Shown: in pieces, positions 1 through 8,715 of the stretch
Numbering within the stretch: position 1 is the first letter of the stretch
How the letters are laid out: each line of letters begins with the position of its first letter
Source of the DNA: Phenylobacterium sp. Root700
GTDB lineage: Bacteria; Pseudomonadota; Alphaproteobacteria; Caulobacterales; Caulobacteraceae
Direction of reading: 5' to 3'
Assembly (NCBI RefSeq): GCF_001429025.1
Contig: NZ_LMHT01000035.1
Coordinates: 117,575 to 171,306 of the forward strand
Length of the DNA: 53,732 nucleotides
The notes under the pieces: model-generated
What the model saw: only the letters and a program-made list of their open reading frames with translations
Databases searched by the model: none
What the model was told of the DNA's origin: nothing
Translations under genes and position numbers: made by a program

Positions 1-18
1 CCGTTTGATGCCGTCCAT
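1..18 (-). CDS. Possible start of a leftward gene (partial)
   Basis: An ATG on the minus strand at 18-16 opens a frame reading M-D-G-I-K-R to the window edge. A purine-rich stretch (GAGGGGAAAA on the minus strand, about 20-30) sits a few bases upstream and could be its ribosome binding site. Only six codons are visible, so no function can be given. It would be divergent from the PQQ dehydrogenase gene, sharing the 1-371 upstream region. Confidence 0.35.
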
Positions 19-51
19 GGTTTTCCCCTCGCCCCGACGAAACTAAACATA

Positions 52-61
52 TGTGATCACA
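52..61. promoter_or_regulatory. Palindrome TGTGATCACA, copy 1
   Basis: Perfect 10-bp dyad about 35 bases upstream of the possible leftward start at 18. Identical to the copy at 264-273. Both are preceded by an AT-rich ATA-containing stretch. Likely an operator half of a repressor or activator pair; the regulator is unknown. It lacks the 6-bp spacer of a CRP/FNR-type site. Confidence 0.45.
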
Positions 62-263
62 GGCAACAAGCGCCCGATCGCGGCCTTATCGAGCATTTCG
101 TCATGGGCGCGTCTCGCGCGCGCCAACTCCCGGCGTCGCAGTTACAACATTACACTCGAGATAGCGGGGGTCAGTGCGCGGCCAGAGGACAGAAGCCCCT
201 ACACGACCCCCGATCAAACCTATCTGCGACGCAAAGAGCTTTGCGTCTTGACGTTGCAAATAC

Positions 264-273
264 TGTGATCACA
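264..273. promoter_or_regulatory. Palindrome TGTGATCACA, copy 2
   Basis: Second perfect copy, about 100 bases upstream of the PQQ dehydrogenase ATG at 372. See the copy at 52-61. Confidence 0.45.
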
Positions 274-371
274 TTCTGCGAGCGGGCGCGACGAGGGGGT
301 CGGTCGCGCTCCCACAACACATGCCCCCGCCGACCGGACGCGCCGGTCACCGCGTCAAAGGAAATCCAGGA

Positions 372-2369
372 ATGCCGAGCCATTTTCTCAAGGGTATGAC
401 CGCCCTAGCCATGGTGCTTGCCGCGTCGACCAGCGCCCATGCGGCCCGCCCGCTCACAGCCGGCAAGGCTTGGCCCTACTTCGGCGGGTCCCACAAGTTC
501 GAGCGGTATTCGCCGCTGTCGCAGATCAACGCCAAGACGATCGGCCAGGTGACGACGCTCTGGACGCGCCCCTCCGTCGACAAATCCCTGCGCGACCAGT
601 TTCCCGACCTGGCCCCGTCGAGCTACCTGCGCGGTACGCCGATCATGATCGACGGGGTGCTTTACTCGCCCAACGGGGTGGGCCTCGTCGAAGCCTTTGA
701 CGCCGAGACCGGCGCCACCATCTGGGTGCAGAAGCCATTCGCCCCGACGCTGAAGGAAGCCGCCGGCCAAAGCACCCGCGGCGTCGACGTCTGGGGCCGC
801 GGAAAGGATATGCGGATCATCTCTATCCGCGGCGAATACCTCTACGCCCTGGACGCCAAGACTGGGGAACTGATCAAGAGCTTCGGTGACGGCGGGCGGG
901 TTTCGTTGAACCGCGACACGCCCGATCACGCGGCCTTCTTCGACTTCAACGGCCCGATCATCGTGGGCGATGTCGTGGTGATCGGCGGCAACGGCGGCGG
1001 CAAGGCGGGCGGCGGCTACGCCGACGGCGGCAACACCAAGGAAGCTAAGCCCGAAGACATTCGAGGATATGACGTTCGCACCGGCAAGCTGGTCTGGACC
1101 TTCCAGCTCTTGCCGCCGGCGGGCGAGCCCGGCCACGATACCTGGGGCGAAGCCGCCGCCTATGCCGGCAACATGGCCGCCTGGGCGCCGCTCTCCGCCG
1201 ATCCGGCCACCGGCTATGTGTATGTGCCGACCACGTCGCCGACCAATCCGTACTATGGCGGCCATCGCCCCGGCGACAACCTCTACGCCAACAGCCTGCT
1301 GGTTCTCGACGCCAAGACCGGCAAGCGGGTGTGGCACTTCCAGATGGTCCATCACGACGTCTGGGACTACGACAGCGCATCGCCGCCGACCCTGGCCGAC
1401 CTGCGGATCAACGGCCGCGTGGTCAAGGCGGTGATCGCCACCAACAAGACCGGGCTGATCTACGTCTTCGACCGCATCACCGGAAAGCCGGTCTGGCCGA
1501 TCGACGAGAAGCCGGCGCCGCAATCGGAGATTCCGGGTGAGCATCTTTCGCCCACCCAGCCCATTCCCAGCAAGCCGCCGCCCTATGACCGGGTGGGCCT
1601 GACCGATGACGATCTCATAGACTTCACCCCCGCGTTAAGGACGGCAGCCCTGGCGGTCAGAGATCAGTACGTCCATGGCGGGATGTTCACCCCGCCCTCG
1701 TCGAAGAGCGCCGGGCCGGACGGGAAGAAGGGTTCGCTTCTGCTGCCGGGCGACTGGGGTTCAGGCAACTGGAACACCGGCGCCTTCGACCCCGAGACGG
1801 GCCGCTATTACGCCGTGTCGATGACCATGCCGGCGGCGATCGAGGTCAGTAAATCGAACAAGCCCGAGGACACCATCGCCTACCGGGAAGGCGTCGATGA
1901 CGGCACGCGGCCCGCCGTACGCCCCCCGCGCAATCCGTGGGGCTATGGCCCCGATGGCCTGCCGCTGGTCAAACCACCCTATGGCCGGATCACCGCCTAC
2001 GACATGAACCGCGGTGAACTTCTCTGGGTGGCGGCCAACGGCGACGGACCGCGCGACCATCCGTTGCTGAAGTCCCTGAACCTCCCGCCGCTTGGCAATT
2101 TGGGCCGTCCAGTCGCCCTGGTGACCAAGTCCTTGCTGTTCGTCGGCGACAGCAGCGACACTGTGCTGGGCGGCTTTGGCATCAGCGGTGCGGGCAAGTT
2201 CCGGGCCTTCGACAAGGCCACGGGAAAGCTGCTCTGGGAGACCGAAATCCCCGCCGGAACGTCTGGCGGCCCGATCACCTACGAGGTGAAGGGCAAGCAG
2301 TTCATCGTCGTCCCGGTTGGGAGCAAGGCCTACGGCGCGAGCTGGGTTGCGATGGGGATCCAAAAGTAG
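372..2369 (+). CDS. Secreted PQQ-dependent dehydrogenase
   Basis: A 665-residue quinoprotein of the glucose/alcohol dehydrogenase type: a periplasmic eight-bladed propeller that uses pyrroloquinoline quinone to oxidise sugars or alcohols and pass electrons to the respiratory chain. The N-terminus is a clear signal peptide (MTALAMVLAASTSAHA), with no multi-span membrane domain as in E. coli Gcd. Blade motifs recur: FDAETGATIW, YDVRTGKLVWTF, LDAKTGKRVWHF, FDRITGKPVW, YDMNRGELLW. The stretch HHDVWDYD is the family's active-site region. The frame could open at 321, but the ATG at 372 gives a proper signal peptide and has a ribosome binding site. No haem-binding CXXCH is present, so it is not a quinohaemoprotein. 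Substrate cannot be read from sequence. It is convergent with the phosphatase gene 39 bases away. Confidence 0.88.
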   Translation: MPSHFLKGMTALAMVLAASTSAHAARPLTAGKAWPYFGGSHKFERYSPLSQINAKTIGQVTTLWTRPSVDKSLRDQFPDLAPSSYLRGTPIMIDGVLYSPNGVGLVEAFDAETGATIWVQKPFAPTLKEAAGQSTRGVDVWGRGKDMRIISIRGEYLYALDAKTGELIKSFGDGGRVSLNRDTPDHAAFFDFNGPIIVGDVVVIGGNGGGKAGGGYADGGNTKEAKPEDIRGYDVRTGKLVWTFQLLPPAGEPGHDTWGEAAAYAGNMAAWAPLSADPATGYVYVPTTSPTNPYYGGHRPGDNLYANSLLVLDAKTGKRVWHFQMVHHDVWDYDSASPPTLADLRINGRVVKAVIATNKTGLIYVFDRITGKPVWPIDEKPAPQSEIPGEHLSPTQPIPSKPPPYDRVGLTDDDLIDFTPALRTAALAVRDQYVHGGMFTPPSSKSAGPDGKKGSLLLPGDWGSGNWNTGAFDPETGRYYAVSMTMPAAIEVSKSNKPEDTIAYREGVDDGTRPAVRPPRNPWGYGPDGLPLVKPPYGRITAYDMNRGELLWVAANGDGPRDHPLLKSLNLPPLGNLGRPVALVTKSLLFVGDSSDTVLGGFGISGAGKFRAFDKATGKLLWETEIPAGTSGGPITYEVKGKQFIVVPVGSKAYGASWVAMGIQK

Positions 2370-2408
2370 CTGACGCGGCCAAGCTGGCCTTCCGCCTCGG
2401 ATCTAGAC

Positions 2409-3986
2409 CTAGCCCCGGTGGAGCCCCGGCTTGTTTTGCTCCACCGCGAACCGGGCGACCCGGGAGACCTTGCCGCCCGGCGAGGTCACCCGGTCGACCA
2501 CGCACACGTCGGTTCGCCACTGGTCGCGACCGATATCGAACAGCTGATAGCCGCGCCGTCCGTCGATGAGTCCGCAATGGGGGTTGGAGGCGGGCACGCC
2601 CTTCCAATCGGCCTCCAGGGCCACGCCATCGCCTCCGGAGCTGATCGAGGAGCAAACGAACTCGGTGGCGGCGGCCGGGCCGTCCAGCGCCTCCGCGCGC
2701 GTCGGCACGACCCCGGCGTGGTGCTTGTGAACATCGCCCGTGGCGATCACGACATTGCCGAGCTTTCGCTCACCGATCATCGCCACCAGCTTCTCGCGGC
2801 TTGCGAGGTAGCCGCTCCAGCTATCGGTGTTGGTGCGGCCCAGCCCGCGGCTCTCGGGATAGAGGAAGGGCATCACCATCACCTGCTGGGCCAGCAGGTT
2901 CCAGCGCATGCCGTTCACCAAGCCGTCGCCGAGCCAGGCCTCCTGCCCCGAACCAAGGATGGTGGGGCAGGAGACGTCATCCATGGGCAGGCAGCGATCG
3001 ACGTTCTTGCCGTTGCAGATCGGGCCGCTGCGATATTGCCGGGTGTCGAGCACATGCACCCGCAGGAGGTCGCCATAGTCGATGCGGCGGTGCATGCGCA
3101 CGCCCGCAGGCGTGGGGAACTGGGCGCGGCGCACCGGCATGTTTTCGTACCAGGCCTGCATGGCGGCGGCCCGGCGCAGCTGAAAGACCGCGCTCGGCGT
3201 CCCGTCCTGGTCGTGCTCGCCAGCCCAGTTGTTGTCGACCTCGTGGTCGTCATAGGAGGACAGGAACGCGGCCGCGGCGTGCGCGGCCTGTAGGTCGGGA
3301 TCGGTCTTGTACTGGGCGTAGCGACGGCGATAGTCGTCCAGCGTGTAGATTTCATCGCCCTGATGGGTGCGCAGGCAGGTCCGCGACTTGTCGGGACCGG
3401 TTCCCGACACCGGGCACCCCTTCCCTGCCGGCCCTTCGTAGATGTAGTCGCCATAGTGGAAGATGGCGTCCAGATCAGGCTCCTGGCTGAGGTGTCGATA
3501 GGCGGTGTAGAGGCCGGCCTCGTAGTGCTGACAGCCCGCCACGCCGATACGGAGACGATCGGCCCGCGCCCCCGCCGCAGGGGCTGAACGCACAGTCCCG
3601 ATCATGCTGGTCTCACCGGCGGCGGAGAATCGGTACCAGTAACGGCCGGCCGGCTTCAGCCCGCCCACCTCGACGTGAACCGAGTGGCCGAGTTCGGGCC
3701 GCGCCAGTTCGCGGCCGGAGGCGACGATACGGACGAAACGCTCGTCCTCGGCCACCTCCCACCCCACCAGCACCGTGTGCATCGGCATGCCGCCCCCATG
3801 CTCGAGCGGCCGGGTGGCGAGCCGCGTCCAGATCACAAAGCCGTCCGGCGCGGGGTCGCCGGAGGCCACGCCCAGGGTGAAGGGATAGCCCCCCAGACTC
3901 TGAGCGAGGACGGGTGTCCCGCCAAGACCGGAGAACACGGCCAGCCCACCGGCGGCCTTGATGAGGGTGCGACGTTCGATCGTCAT
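2409..3986 (-). CDS. PhoD-type alkaline phosphatase/phosphodiesterase
   Basis: A 525-residue secreted metallophosphoesterase of the PhoD family, which removes phosphate from mono- and diesters using a Ca/Fe centre. The N-terminus (MTIERRTLIKAAGG...LAQ) has a twin-arginine motif, fitting Tat export of a folded metalloenzyme. An N-terminal beta domain (residues about 30-135) precedes the catalytic domain, with metal-site motifs FHYGDYIYEG, SSYDDHEVDNNW and ATGDVHKHH. It lies 70 bases downstream of the TonB-dependent receptor on the same strand, suggesting co-transcription and a role in releasing phosphate from a substrate taken up or captured by that receptor; this link is inference. Confidence 0.88.
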   Translation of the reverse strand: MTIERRTLIKAAGGLAVFSGLGGTPVLAQSLGGYPFTLGVASGDPAPDGFVIWTRLATRPLEHGGGMPMHTVLVGWEVAEDERFVRIVASGRELARPELGHSVHVEVGGLKPAGRYWYRFSAAGETSMIGTVRSAPAAGARADRLRIGVAGCQHYEAGLYTAYRHLSQEPDLDAIFHYGDYIYEGPAGKGCPVSGTGPDKSRTCLRTHQGDEIYTLDDYRRRYAQYKTDPDLQAAHAAAAFLSSYDDHEVDNNWAGEHDQDGTPSAVFQLRRAAAMQAWYENMPVRRAQFPTPAGVRMHRRIDYGDLLRVHVLDTRQYRSGPICNGKNVDRCLPMDDVSCPTILGSGQEAWLGDGLVNGMRWNLLAQQVMVMPFLYPESRGLGRTNTDSWSGYLASREKLVAMIGERKLGNVVIATGDVHKHHAGVVPTRAEALDGPAAATEFVCSSISSGGDGVALEADWKGVPASNPHCGLIDGRRGYQLFDIGRDQWRTDVCVVDRVTSPGGKVSRVARFAVEQNKPGLHRG

Positions 3987-4056
3987 TGGGAGCGTCCTGG
4001 CTGAGCAGCGCGCACGGAGGATCCTCCGGCGTCGGAAGGGGCGTCGAAGACGGGGA

Positions 4057-6957
4057 TCAGGGCCGGTAGATGATGTTGATGAAGAAGGAGCGCCCCTTCT
4101 TCATTTCCGCTCGGCGGAACATCAGGTCCTCGCCATAGCCGAGATAGAGGTTCTCATTGAGGATGTTCTTGGCCTGGAGCTTGACGATCCAATCGCCGCC
4201 GACCCGGTAGCGAAGCGTCGCGTCCATCTGGCCGCGCCCCTCCGGGCCGCGATGCAGCCAGGGGCTGGCGCCGATCCCGTCGTAGTAGCCTGCCCCCCAA
4301 TTGTAGCCGAGCCGAGCCTCGCCATCGCCGGGCAGCTTGTAGAAGACCGCCGCGTTGGCCATCCAGTTGCGCTGATACAGCAGCCGGTCGACGTGCAGCG
4401 TCTTGCCGTCGACGAGGTAGTCCATCTCGCCCCAGGTCCGGGTTGCATTCAGCGAGACGCCGACCTTGTCCTTCAGCAGCCCCGGCAGGCCCGGAATGGC
4501 GTTGTTGATGTACTGGACCTCGATCCCGCGCATCTTGGACTCGTTGGCGTTCATCGGCGTGCTGATCGTGTAGAGGATCCCGTCGATCAGTTGCTCTTCC
4601 TTGAGCTCGTAGATGTCGTCCTTGATCGCCTTAGAGAACAGCCCGACGCTGGCCAGCCCCTTGGATCCATTGAAGTAATATTCGAGCGTGACGTCGTAGT
4701 TATCGGACCGTCGCGGTTTCAGATCGGGGTTGCCGCGCGTGATCGTGAAGCTCGCGTCGTTGCGCGTCTCGGCCTGGGCGATGTCCTCAGGCGCGGGGCG
4801 GCCGAGGGTGCGGCTGTATCCGGCCTTCAGCCGCAGATTGTCGCTGAAGTCATGGGCGATGTTGAACGACGGCAGCAGGTGCTTGTAGTCGCCGTCATAG
4901 CGCGTACGCGCGGCCTGATAGATCCCGCCCACCGACATCGGCACGTCGGCGGAGTAGTCGGCGACATCGAGGCGAAGGCCGCCGATGAACCGCGTGCGCT
5001 CCATGGCGTAGAGGCCCGAGACATAGGCGTATGAGATCGTCTCGCCGTAGCGATAATCGGCCGCCTGCGAGGCGCTGGCCGAAGCGGCTTGAGTGACAGG
5101 CAGGCCGGGCAGCACGTCCTGGCGGAACCGCTCATAGTCGACCCAAAGCACCGGGTAGCCCCACATCCACGGGACGTAGCCGGGGTCGACATGTTCATAG
5201 CCCGTCAGCTTGGACTTGTTGGTCGTGTAGACGGTTTGCTCAAGATCACGATCGACCTCGAACTTCCGCGCGCCGACGCCGGCCTTGTAGCCAAAACCCA
5301 GGCTCGAAGAGTCGAAGTTCCTGGTGACGTCGAACCTGACCTCCGACGCTTCGCCCTTGGCCCTGGTGAGGGTGTCGGTGGCGGTCAGCAGGGAATAGTT
5401 TCCGGGGTCCAGCATGCCCTCGGCGCCAGCCAGGGAGAACGCCGCCGAGTCCCCGGACATGTCGTAGTTTATCGACAGGCCGGCGGGTTTGTACTGATAG
5501 GCGTTGGCGTATTCGAGGTCGTAGAAAGTGTTGGTGTTATAGCCGGCGCGGAACTCCAGATAGGTGACCTCGTCGAGGTCGTATCGGCTCCTGAAGATCG
5601 CGCCGCGGCTTTCGTTCTCGAACCGGTCATAGTTGAACCCAGTCCGCACATCGGGAACCTTCAGTGTTCCGGTGCGCTGGGTCTGGTTGGTGATCCCAGC
5701 GAAGGCCCGCAGCGTGAAGACGTTGTTGGTCTGATCCTCGGTCTGCTTGTAGTCGTACAGCATCAAGGAGCTGTACCATTGCGACGAGGGCCGGAACTCG
5801 AACATCGCCGAGCCGCCATAGGTCTTGATGTAGCTGGTGAACTCGTAGTCGACCATCGCCTGGGGGGCCGGATCATAGCCGTTCCAGTTGCTCTGATCGG
5901 GCGTCGTGATCGCGCCCGTCGCCGTGTAATAGGTCCGACCGTTCGGGTTGCGCTTCACATCGTCATAGGAACGCTGTTGGTAGGCGCCGCTGAGCACCAG
6001 GCCAAACTGCTCGTCGGCGCCGAAACGCCCGGTCCAAAGACTCTTCACCCCGCCGCTCCAAGGGGAGTCCTTGTAGCCGCCCAGGCTGTTGCCGCCCGGC
6101 ACGTCGTTGTCGGTGACATAGTTGACGAAGGCGTCGATATAGAACTTGTCGCGGCCTGAGCCGAAGGCGCTGTAGGGCACGATATTGATGACGCCGCCGA
6201 TCGCGCCGGATTCCTGGTCGGCGGTGAAGGTCTTGAAGACCTCGGTCGTCTGCGCGGCCTGGCTGGGGATCAGCGCCAGGTCGACGCGCCGCTGGCCCGC
6301 GCCGCCGTTGGCGACCGAGATCATGCCGATCCCATCCACCGAGACGTAGTTGAGGTCGGGCGTGATGCCGCGAACAGCGACGTACTGGCTCTCCTGTTCG
6401 CCATAGAGCACCTGCATGGTGCTGACGGCCGGAACACGGCTTAGCGCTTCAGCCAGGGACTGGTCGGCCAGATCGCCGGTGTCGTCCTGGGTCAGGCTGT
6501 CGACCACCGTCAAGGAACGACGCCGGCTGGCGATCGCCTGCAGGTTCTGCAGCGCGGTCCCCGTCACCACGAACGTCTCTACATCGACGGCTTCATCGGC
6601 TTGCGAGCTGGTCCCGGCGGCTTCCGAGGCGGGAAATCGGCTTGCGCCCGTCGCCCCGAGGGTCACCACGGTTCCGTCCTGCGAGGCGACCTGCAGGCCG
6701 CTCCCCTCCAGCAACATCCCCAGGGCCTTGTCCGCCTCAAGCGACCCCGTCACCGCGCCGGTGCGAACGCCCCGCGTCAGCGGTTCAGCAACGAGGATCT
6801 GCAGGCCGGCTTGCCGGGCGAATTGGGGAATGCTCATCGCGGCGGCCTGCGCCGGGACGTCGAAGCGCCTGGCCTCGGCGTGGGCCGCGAAAGGCAGAGC
6901 GAGCATCGAAGTCGCAGCCGAGGTTAGAAGCAGAATACTCTTGCGACCAAGGAACAC
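4057..6957 (-). CDS. TonB-dependent receptor with STN signalling domain
   Basis: A 966-residue outer-membrane receptor. After the signal peptide (GRKSILLLTSAATSMLALPFAAHA) comes a secretin/TonB short N-terminal domain (FDVPAQAAAMSIPQFARQAGLQILV...), the part that signals to a FecR-type anti-sigma factor. A plug domain (VETFVVTGT, RVPAVSTMQVLYGE, VSVDGIGM) and a long beta barrel follow. I chose GTG at 6957 because GGAGGG (6964-6969, minus strand) lies six bases upstream and the signal peptide then starts cleanly; an ATG at 7023 would add 22 charged residues. The protein ends in Tyr-Arg-Pro, without the terminal aromatic typical of barrels. It follows the sigma and anti-sigma genes, giving the classical surface-signalling order. 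Ligand unknown. Confidence 0.9.
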   Translation of the reverse strand: MFLGRKSILLLTSAATSMLALPFAAHAEARRFDVPAQAAAMSIPQFARQAGLQILVAEPLTRGVRTGAVTGSLEADKALGMLLEGSGLQVASQDGTVVTLGATGASRFPASEAAGTSSQADEAVDVETFVVTGTALQNLQAIASRRRSLTVVDSLTQDDTGDLADQSLAEALSRVPAVSTMQVLYGEQESQYVAVRGITPDLNYVSVDGIGMISVANGGAGQRRVDLALIPSQAAQTTEVFKTFTADQESGAIGGVINIVPYSAFGSGRDKFYIDAFVNYVTDNDVPGGNSLGGYKDSPWSGGVKSLWTGRFGADEQFGLVLSGAYQQRSYDDVKRNPNGRTYYTATGAITTPDQSNWNGYDPAPQAMVDYEFTSYIKTYGGSAMFEFRPSSQWYSSLMLYDYKQTEDQTNNVFTLRAFAGITNQTQRTGTLKVPDVRTGFNYDRFENESRGAIFRSRYDLDEVTYLEFRAGYNTNTFYDLEYANAYQYKPAGLSINYDMSGDSAAFSLAGAEGMLDPGNYSLLTATDTLTRAKGEASEVRFDVTRNFDSSSLGFGYKAGVGARKFEVDRDLEQTVYTTNKSKLTGYEHVDPGYVPWMWGYPVLWVDYERFRQDVLPGLPVTQAASASASQAADYRYGETISYAYVSGLYAMERTRFIGGLRLDVADYSADVPMSVGGIYQAARTRYDGDYKHLLPSFNIAHDFSDNLRLKAGYSRTLGRPAPEDIAQAETRNDASFTITRGNPDLKPRRSDNYDVTLEYYFNGSKGLASVGLFSKAIKDDIYELKEEQLIDGILYTISTPMNANESKMRGIEVQYINNAIPGLPGLLKDKVGVSLNATRTWGEMDYLVDGKTLHVDRLLYQRNWMANAAVFYKLPGDGEARLGYNWGAGYYDGIGASPWLHRGPEGRGQMDATLRYRVGGDWIVKLQAKNILNENLYLGYGEDLMFRRAEMKKGRSFFINIIYRP

Positions 6958-6963
6958 CGAAAA

Positions 6964-6969
6964 CCCTCC
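6964..6969 (-). promoter_or_regulatory. Ribosome binding site setting the receptor start
   Basis: GGAGGG on the minus strand, six bases before GTG 6957. It is the strongest such site near the receptor's 5' end and argues against the upstream ATG at 7023. Confidence 0.6.
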
Positions 6970-7045
6970 AAACACTGCGTTCCCATAGTAGATGCGCGGA
7001 GCTTGGCGTTTCCTTCGCCACATATCAAAGTTATCGAAATAATTA

Positions 7046-7996
7046 TTATTGCGACTGTTCTATGACGATCTCTTTTTGATCTTCGACTACATCACCACCC
7101 GTCATGCGAGCAGCGGCGAGCGCAAACTGTTGCGGCTGATCAATCAGGAAATAGCCGACGATCGTGCGCTGGCCCGCAGCCGGATCGCGCAGCACGATCT
7201 TGCGCGCGTTGTAGCGGTTGAACTCCTCGATCGCCTTGGCGATCGTCTCGCCGCGCAGCACGATCTCGCCCCTGCGCCAGGCCAGGACATCTTCGGCCCG
7301 AGACGCCTGCACACGCGGCCTGCGGCCTGTGTCCGTGGCGATGAACGCCTCCTGGCCGGCCGAGATGGCGAGGGCGGCGCCGGACGCGCCGTCCCGCCAC
7401 GCCACGACCTTGCCTTCCGTCACCACCACGCGGGCGCCCAGCGCCTCCCGGCGGACGGAAAACGCGGTTCCCGTGGCCCGTACATGCACCGGACCGGCGT
7501 CGACGATGAAGGGGCGCGTATGGTCCTTGGCCACCTGAAACCAGGCCTCGCCGCGCCGGAGCGTGATGGACCGCCGCTGGCCGGCGAAGCGGACCCCAAC
7601 CTGGCTGTCGGTGTTGATCATCGCCACCGATCCATCCTGAAGCGCGACCCGTCGTTGCTCACCGATCTGAGTGCGCAAGTCACGGCCCGAGGATGGAAAC
7701 ACGGCCAGCGCGCACAGGCTGGCGGCGAGGACACCGAGCGTCCACGCGGCCCTGCGCCTCGCGGGCGCAAACGCCGAACCGGCCAGGCCCCGCGCGCCGT
7801 GCGGGAGGGGCAGAACCTTGCTCACCATCCGGCCATGATCTAGCAGCGCAAGCCCAGCCTGGGCGCGCAGGAAGGCGCCGCGACGACGTCGATCCGCGGC
7901 CAGCCAGGCGTCGAGCTCAAGGCGTCCAGCGCCGCCCAGCTCGCCGGCGTCGACACGAACCGCCCAGGCGGCGGCTTCGGCGTCAATGTCGGGCAT
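7046..7996 (-). CDS. FecR-family anti-sigma factor
   Basis: A 316-residue inner-membrane regulator that holds the partner ECF sigma factor and receives the ligand signal from the receptor's STN domain. Visible parts: a cytoplasmic N-terminal segment of the DUF4880 type (AAAWAVRVDAGEL...LDAWLAADRRRRGAF), one transmembrane helix (AAWTLGVLAASLCALAVF), a periplasmic FecR domain (RTQIGEQRRVALQDGSVAMINTDS...RRGEAWFQVAKD...RATGTAFSVRRE) and a C-terminal DUF4974-like domain (RGETIAKAIEEFNRYN). The ATG at 7996 overlaps the sigma gene by 14 bases and fits the family start; the frame is open upstream to 8062. It ends 88 bases before the receptor's chosen start. Confidence 0.9.
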   Translation of the reverse strand: MPDIDAEAAAWAVRVDAGELGGAGRLELDAWLAADRRRRGAFLRAQAGLALLDHGRMVSKVLPLPHGARGLAGSAFAPARRRAAWTLGVLAASLCALAVFPSSGRDLRTQIGEQRRVALQDGSVAMINTDSQVGVRFAGQRRSITLRRGEAWFQVAKDHTRPFIVDAGPVHVRATGTAFSVRREALGARVVVTEGKVVAWRDGASGAALAISAGQEAFIATDTGRRPRVQASRAEDVLAWRRGEIVLRGETIAKAIEEFNRYNARKIVLRDPAAGQRTIVGYFLIDQPQQFALAAARMTGGDVVEDQKEIVIEQSQ

Positions 7997-8609
7997 GGGC
8001 GGAGGCGCGCTCTGGAGGGCGGGCGATTTCTTGTGCGGACTTGGCCTCGAGATCGGCCTCAAGAACCTTGAGGATGATCCGCAGGCCCCGGATCGAGTGG
8101 TTCTCCACGACCGACTCGGTGACGCACAGCCGCCGAGCCGTCTCCTTCTGCGACAAGCCGTGAATACGGCGCAGCTCGATCACCTGCCGGCAGACCGGCG
8201 GCAACATGGCGATCAGGCCCAGAACCCGTTCCAGTTCGCGCCGCGCGCCGGTCACCTGCTCGGGCGAAGGATCCTCGTCAACGACGCGCAGGGCGTCGAA
8301 ATCAGCCACGGCCTCGATCCTCACCACCCTCTCTCGGCGCAGGCGCTGCAGCAGGATGGAGCGGGCGGCCGTGAGGAAGTAGGCGCGGCCGTTACGGATG
8401 TGGTCCACGGCGGCCAGCTCGGCGATCTGGCAGTAGGCCTCCTGGATCACGTCGTCGACGTCGCTCGAGCGCCGCATGGCCCGGGTCAGCCAGCTACGGA
8501 CATAGGCCTCGTGCGGGAGAATATGGAGCGCGACCCACTCGATGATCGCATCACGGCCTTCGTCCACGTCTGCTCTACCGCCCCCGAGATCCAGGGGCTG
8601 CAAAAGCAC
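7983..8609 (-). CDS. ECF sigma factor, FecI type
   Basis: A 208-residue extracytoplasmic-function sigma factor. The region-2 segment is VRSWLTRAMRRSSDVDDVIQEAYCQIAEL (residues about 37-66), and the region-4 segment includes LPPVCRQVIELRRIHGLSQKETARRL followed by a recognition helix (VTESVVENHSIRGLRIILK). It is probably inactive until the receptor and anti-sigma pair signal ligand, then drives the receptor gene. Translation is coupled to the anti-sigma gene by overlap. The start is uncertain: GTG at 8609 or GTG at 8567 (V-D-E-G-R-D) are both possible and neither has a strong ribosome binding site. Confidence 0.88.
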   Translation of the reverse strand: MLLQPLDLGGGRADVDEGRDAIIEWVALHILPHEAYVRSWLTRAMRRSSDVDDVIQEAYCQIAELAAVDHIRNGRAYFLTAARSILLQRLRRERVVRIEAVADFDALRVVDEDPSPEQVTGARRELERVLGLIAMLPPVCRQVIELRRIHGLSQKETARRLCVTESVVENHSIRGLRIILKVLEADLEAKSAQEIARPPERASAHARH

Positions 8610-8681
8610 GGTTTCGTCACAGGCTCATGACGACCCGCTGGCCACACGCCTTTTGATCAGCGACTGGCCAACTGGGCAGAA

Positions 8682-8711
8682 GAAGGGTCCGCGATAGTCC
8701 GCGAACCCTTC
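8682..8711 (-). terminator. Hairpin behind guaA
   Basis: A 12-bp stem with one mismatch (arms 8700-8711 and 8682-8693, six-base loop) begins five bases past the guaA stop. On the minus strand it is followed by TTCTGCC, only a weak U-tract, so it may be a terminator or a 3'-end stabiliser. Confidence 0.5.
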
Positions 8712-8715
8712 GGGA

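Larger units (their letters stand above)
19..371. promoter_or_regulatory. Upstream region with paired palindromes
   Basis: About 350 bases without a convincing gene. The only clear structure is a perfect 10-bp palindrome, TGTGATCACA, occurring identically at 52-61 and 264-273, 202 bases apart edge to edge. The copies bracket the region between a possible leftward gene and the PQQ dehydrogenase, as expected of a shared operator. A purine-rich ribosome binding site (AGGAAATCCAGGA) lies just before the ATG at 372. Short frames here have no protein-like features and were left out. Confidence 0.5.

Noticed and set aside
52..61. CRP/FNR-type site
   Set aside because: CRP-type sites have TGTGA and TCACA separated by about six bases; here the halves abut with no spacer.
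405..1544. 379-codon frame opposite the PQQ dehydrogenase
   Set aside because: Antisense shadow with no recognisable domain.
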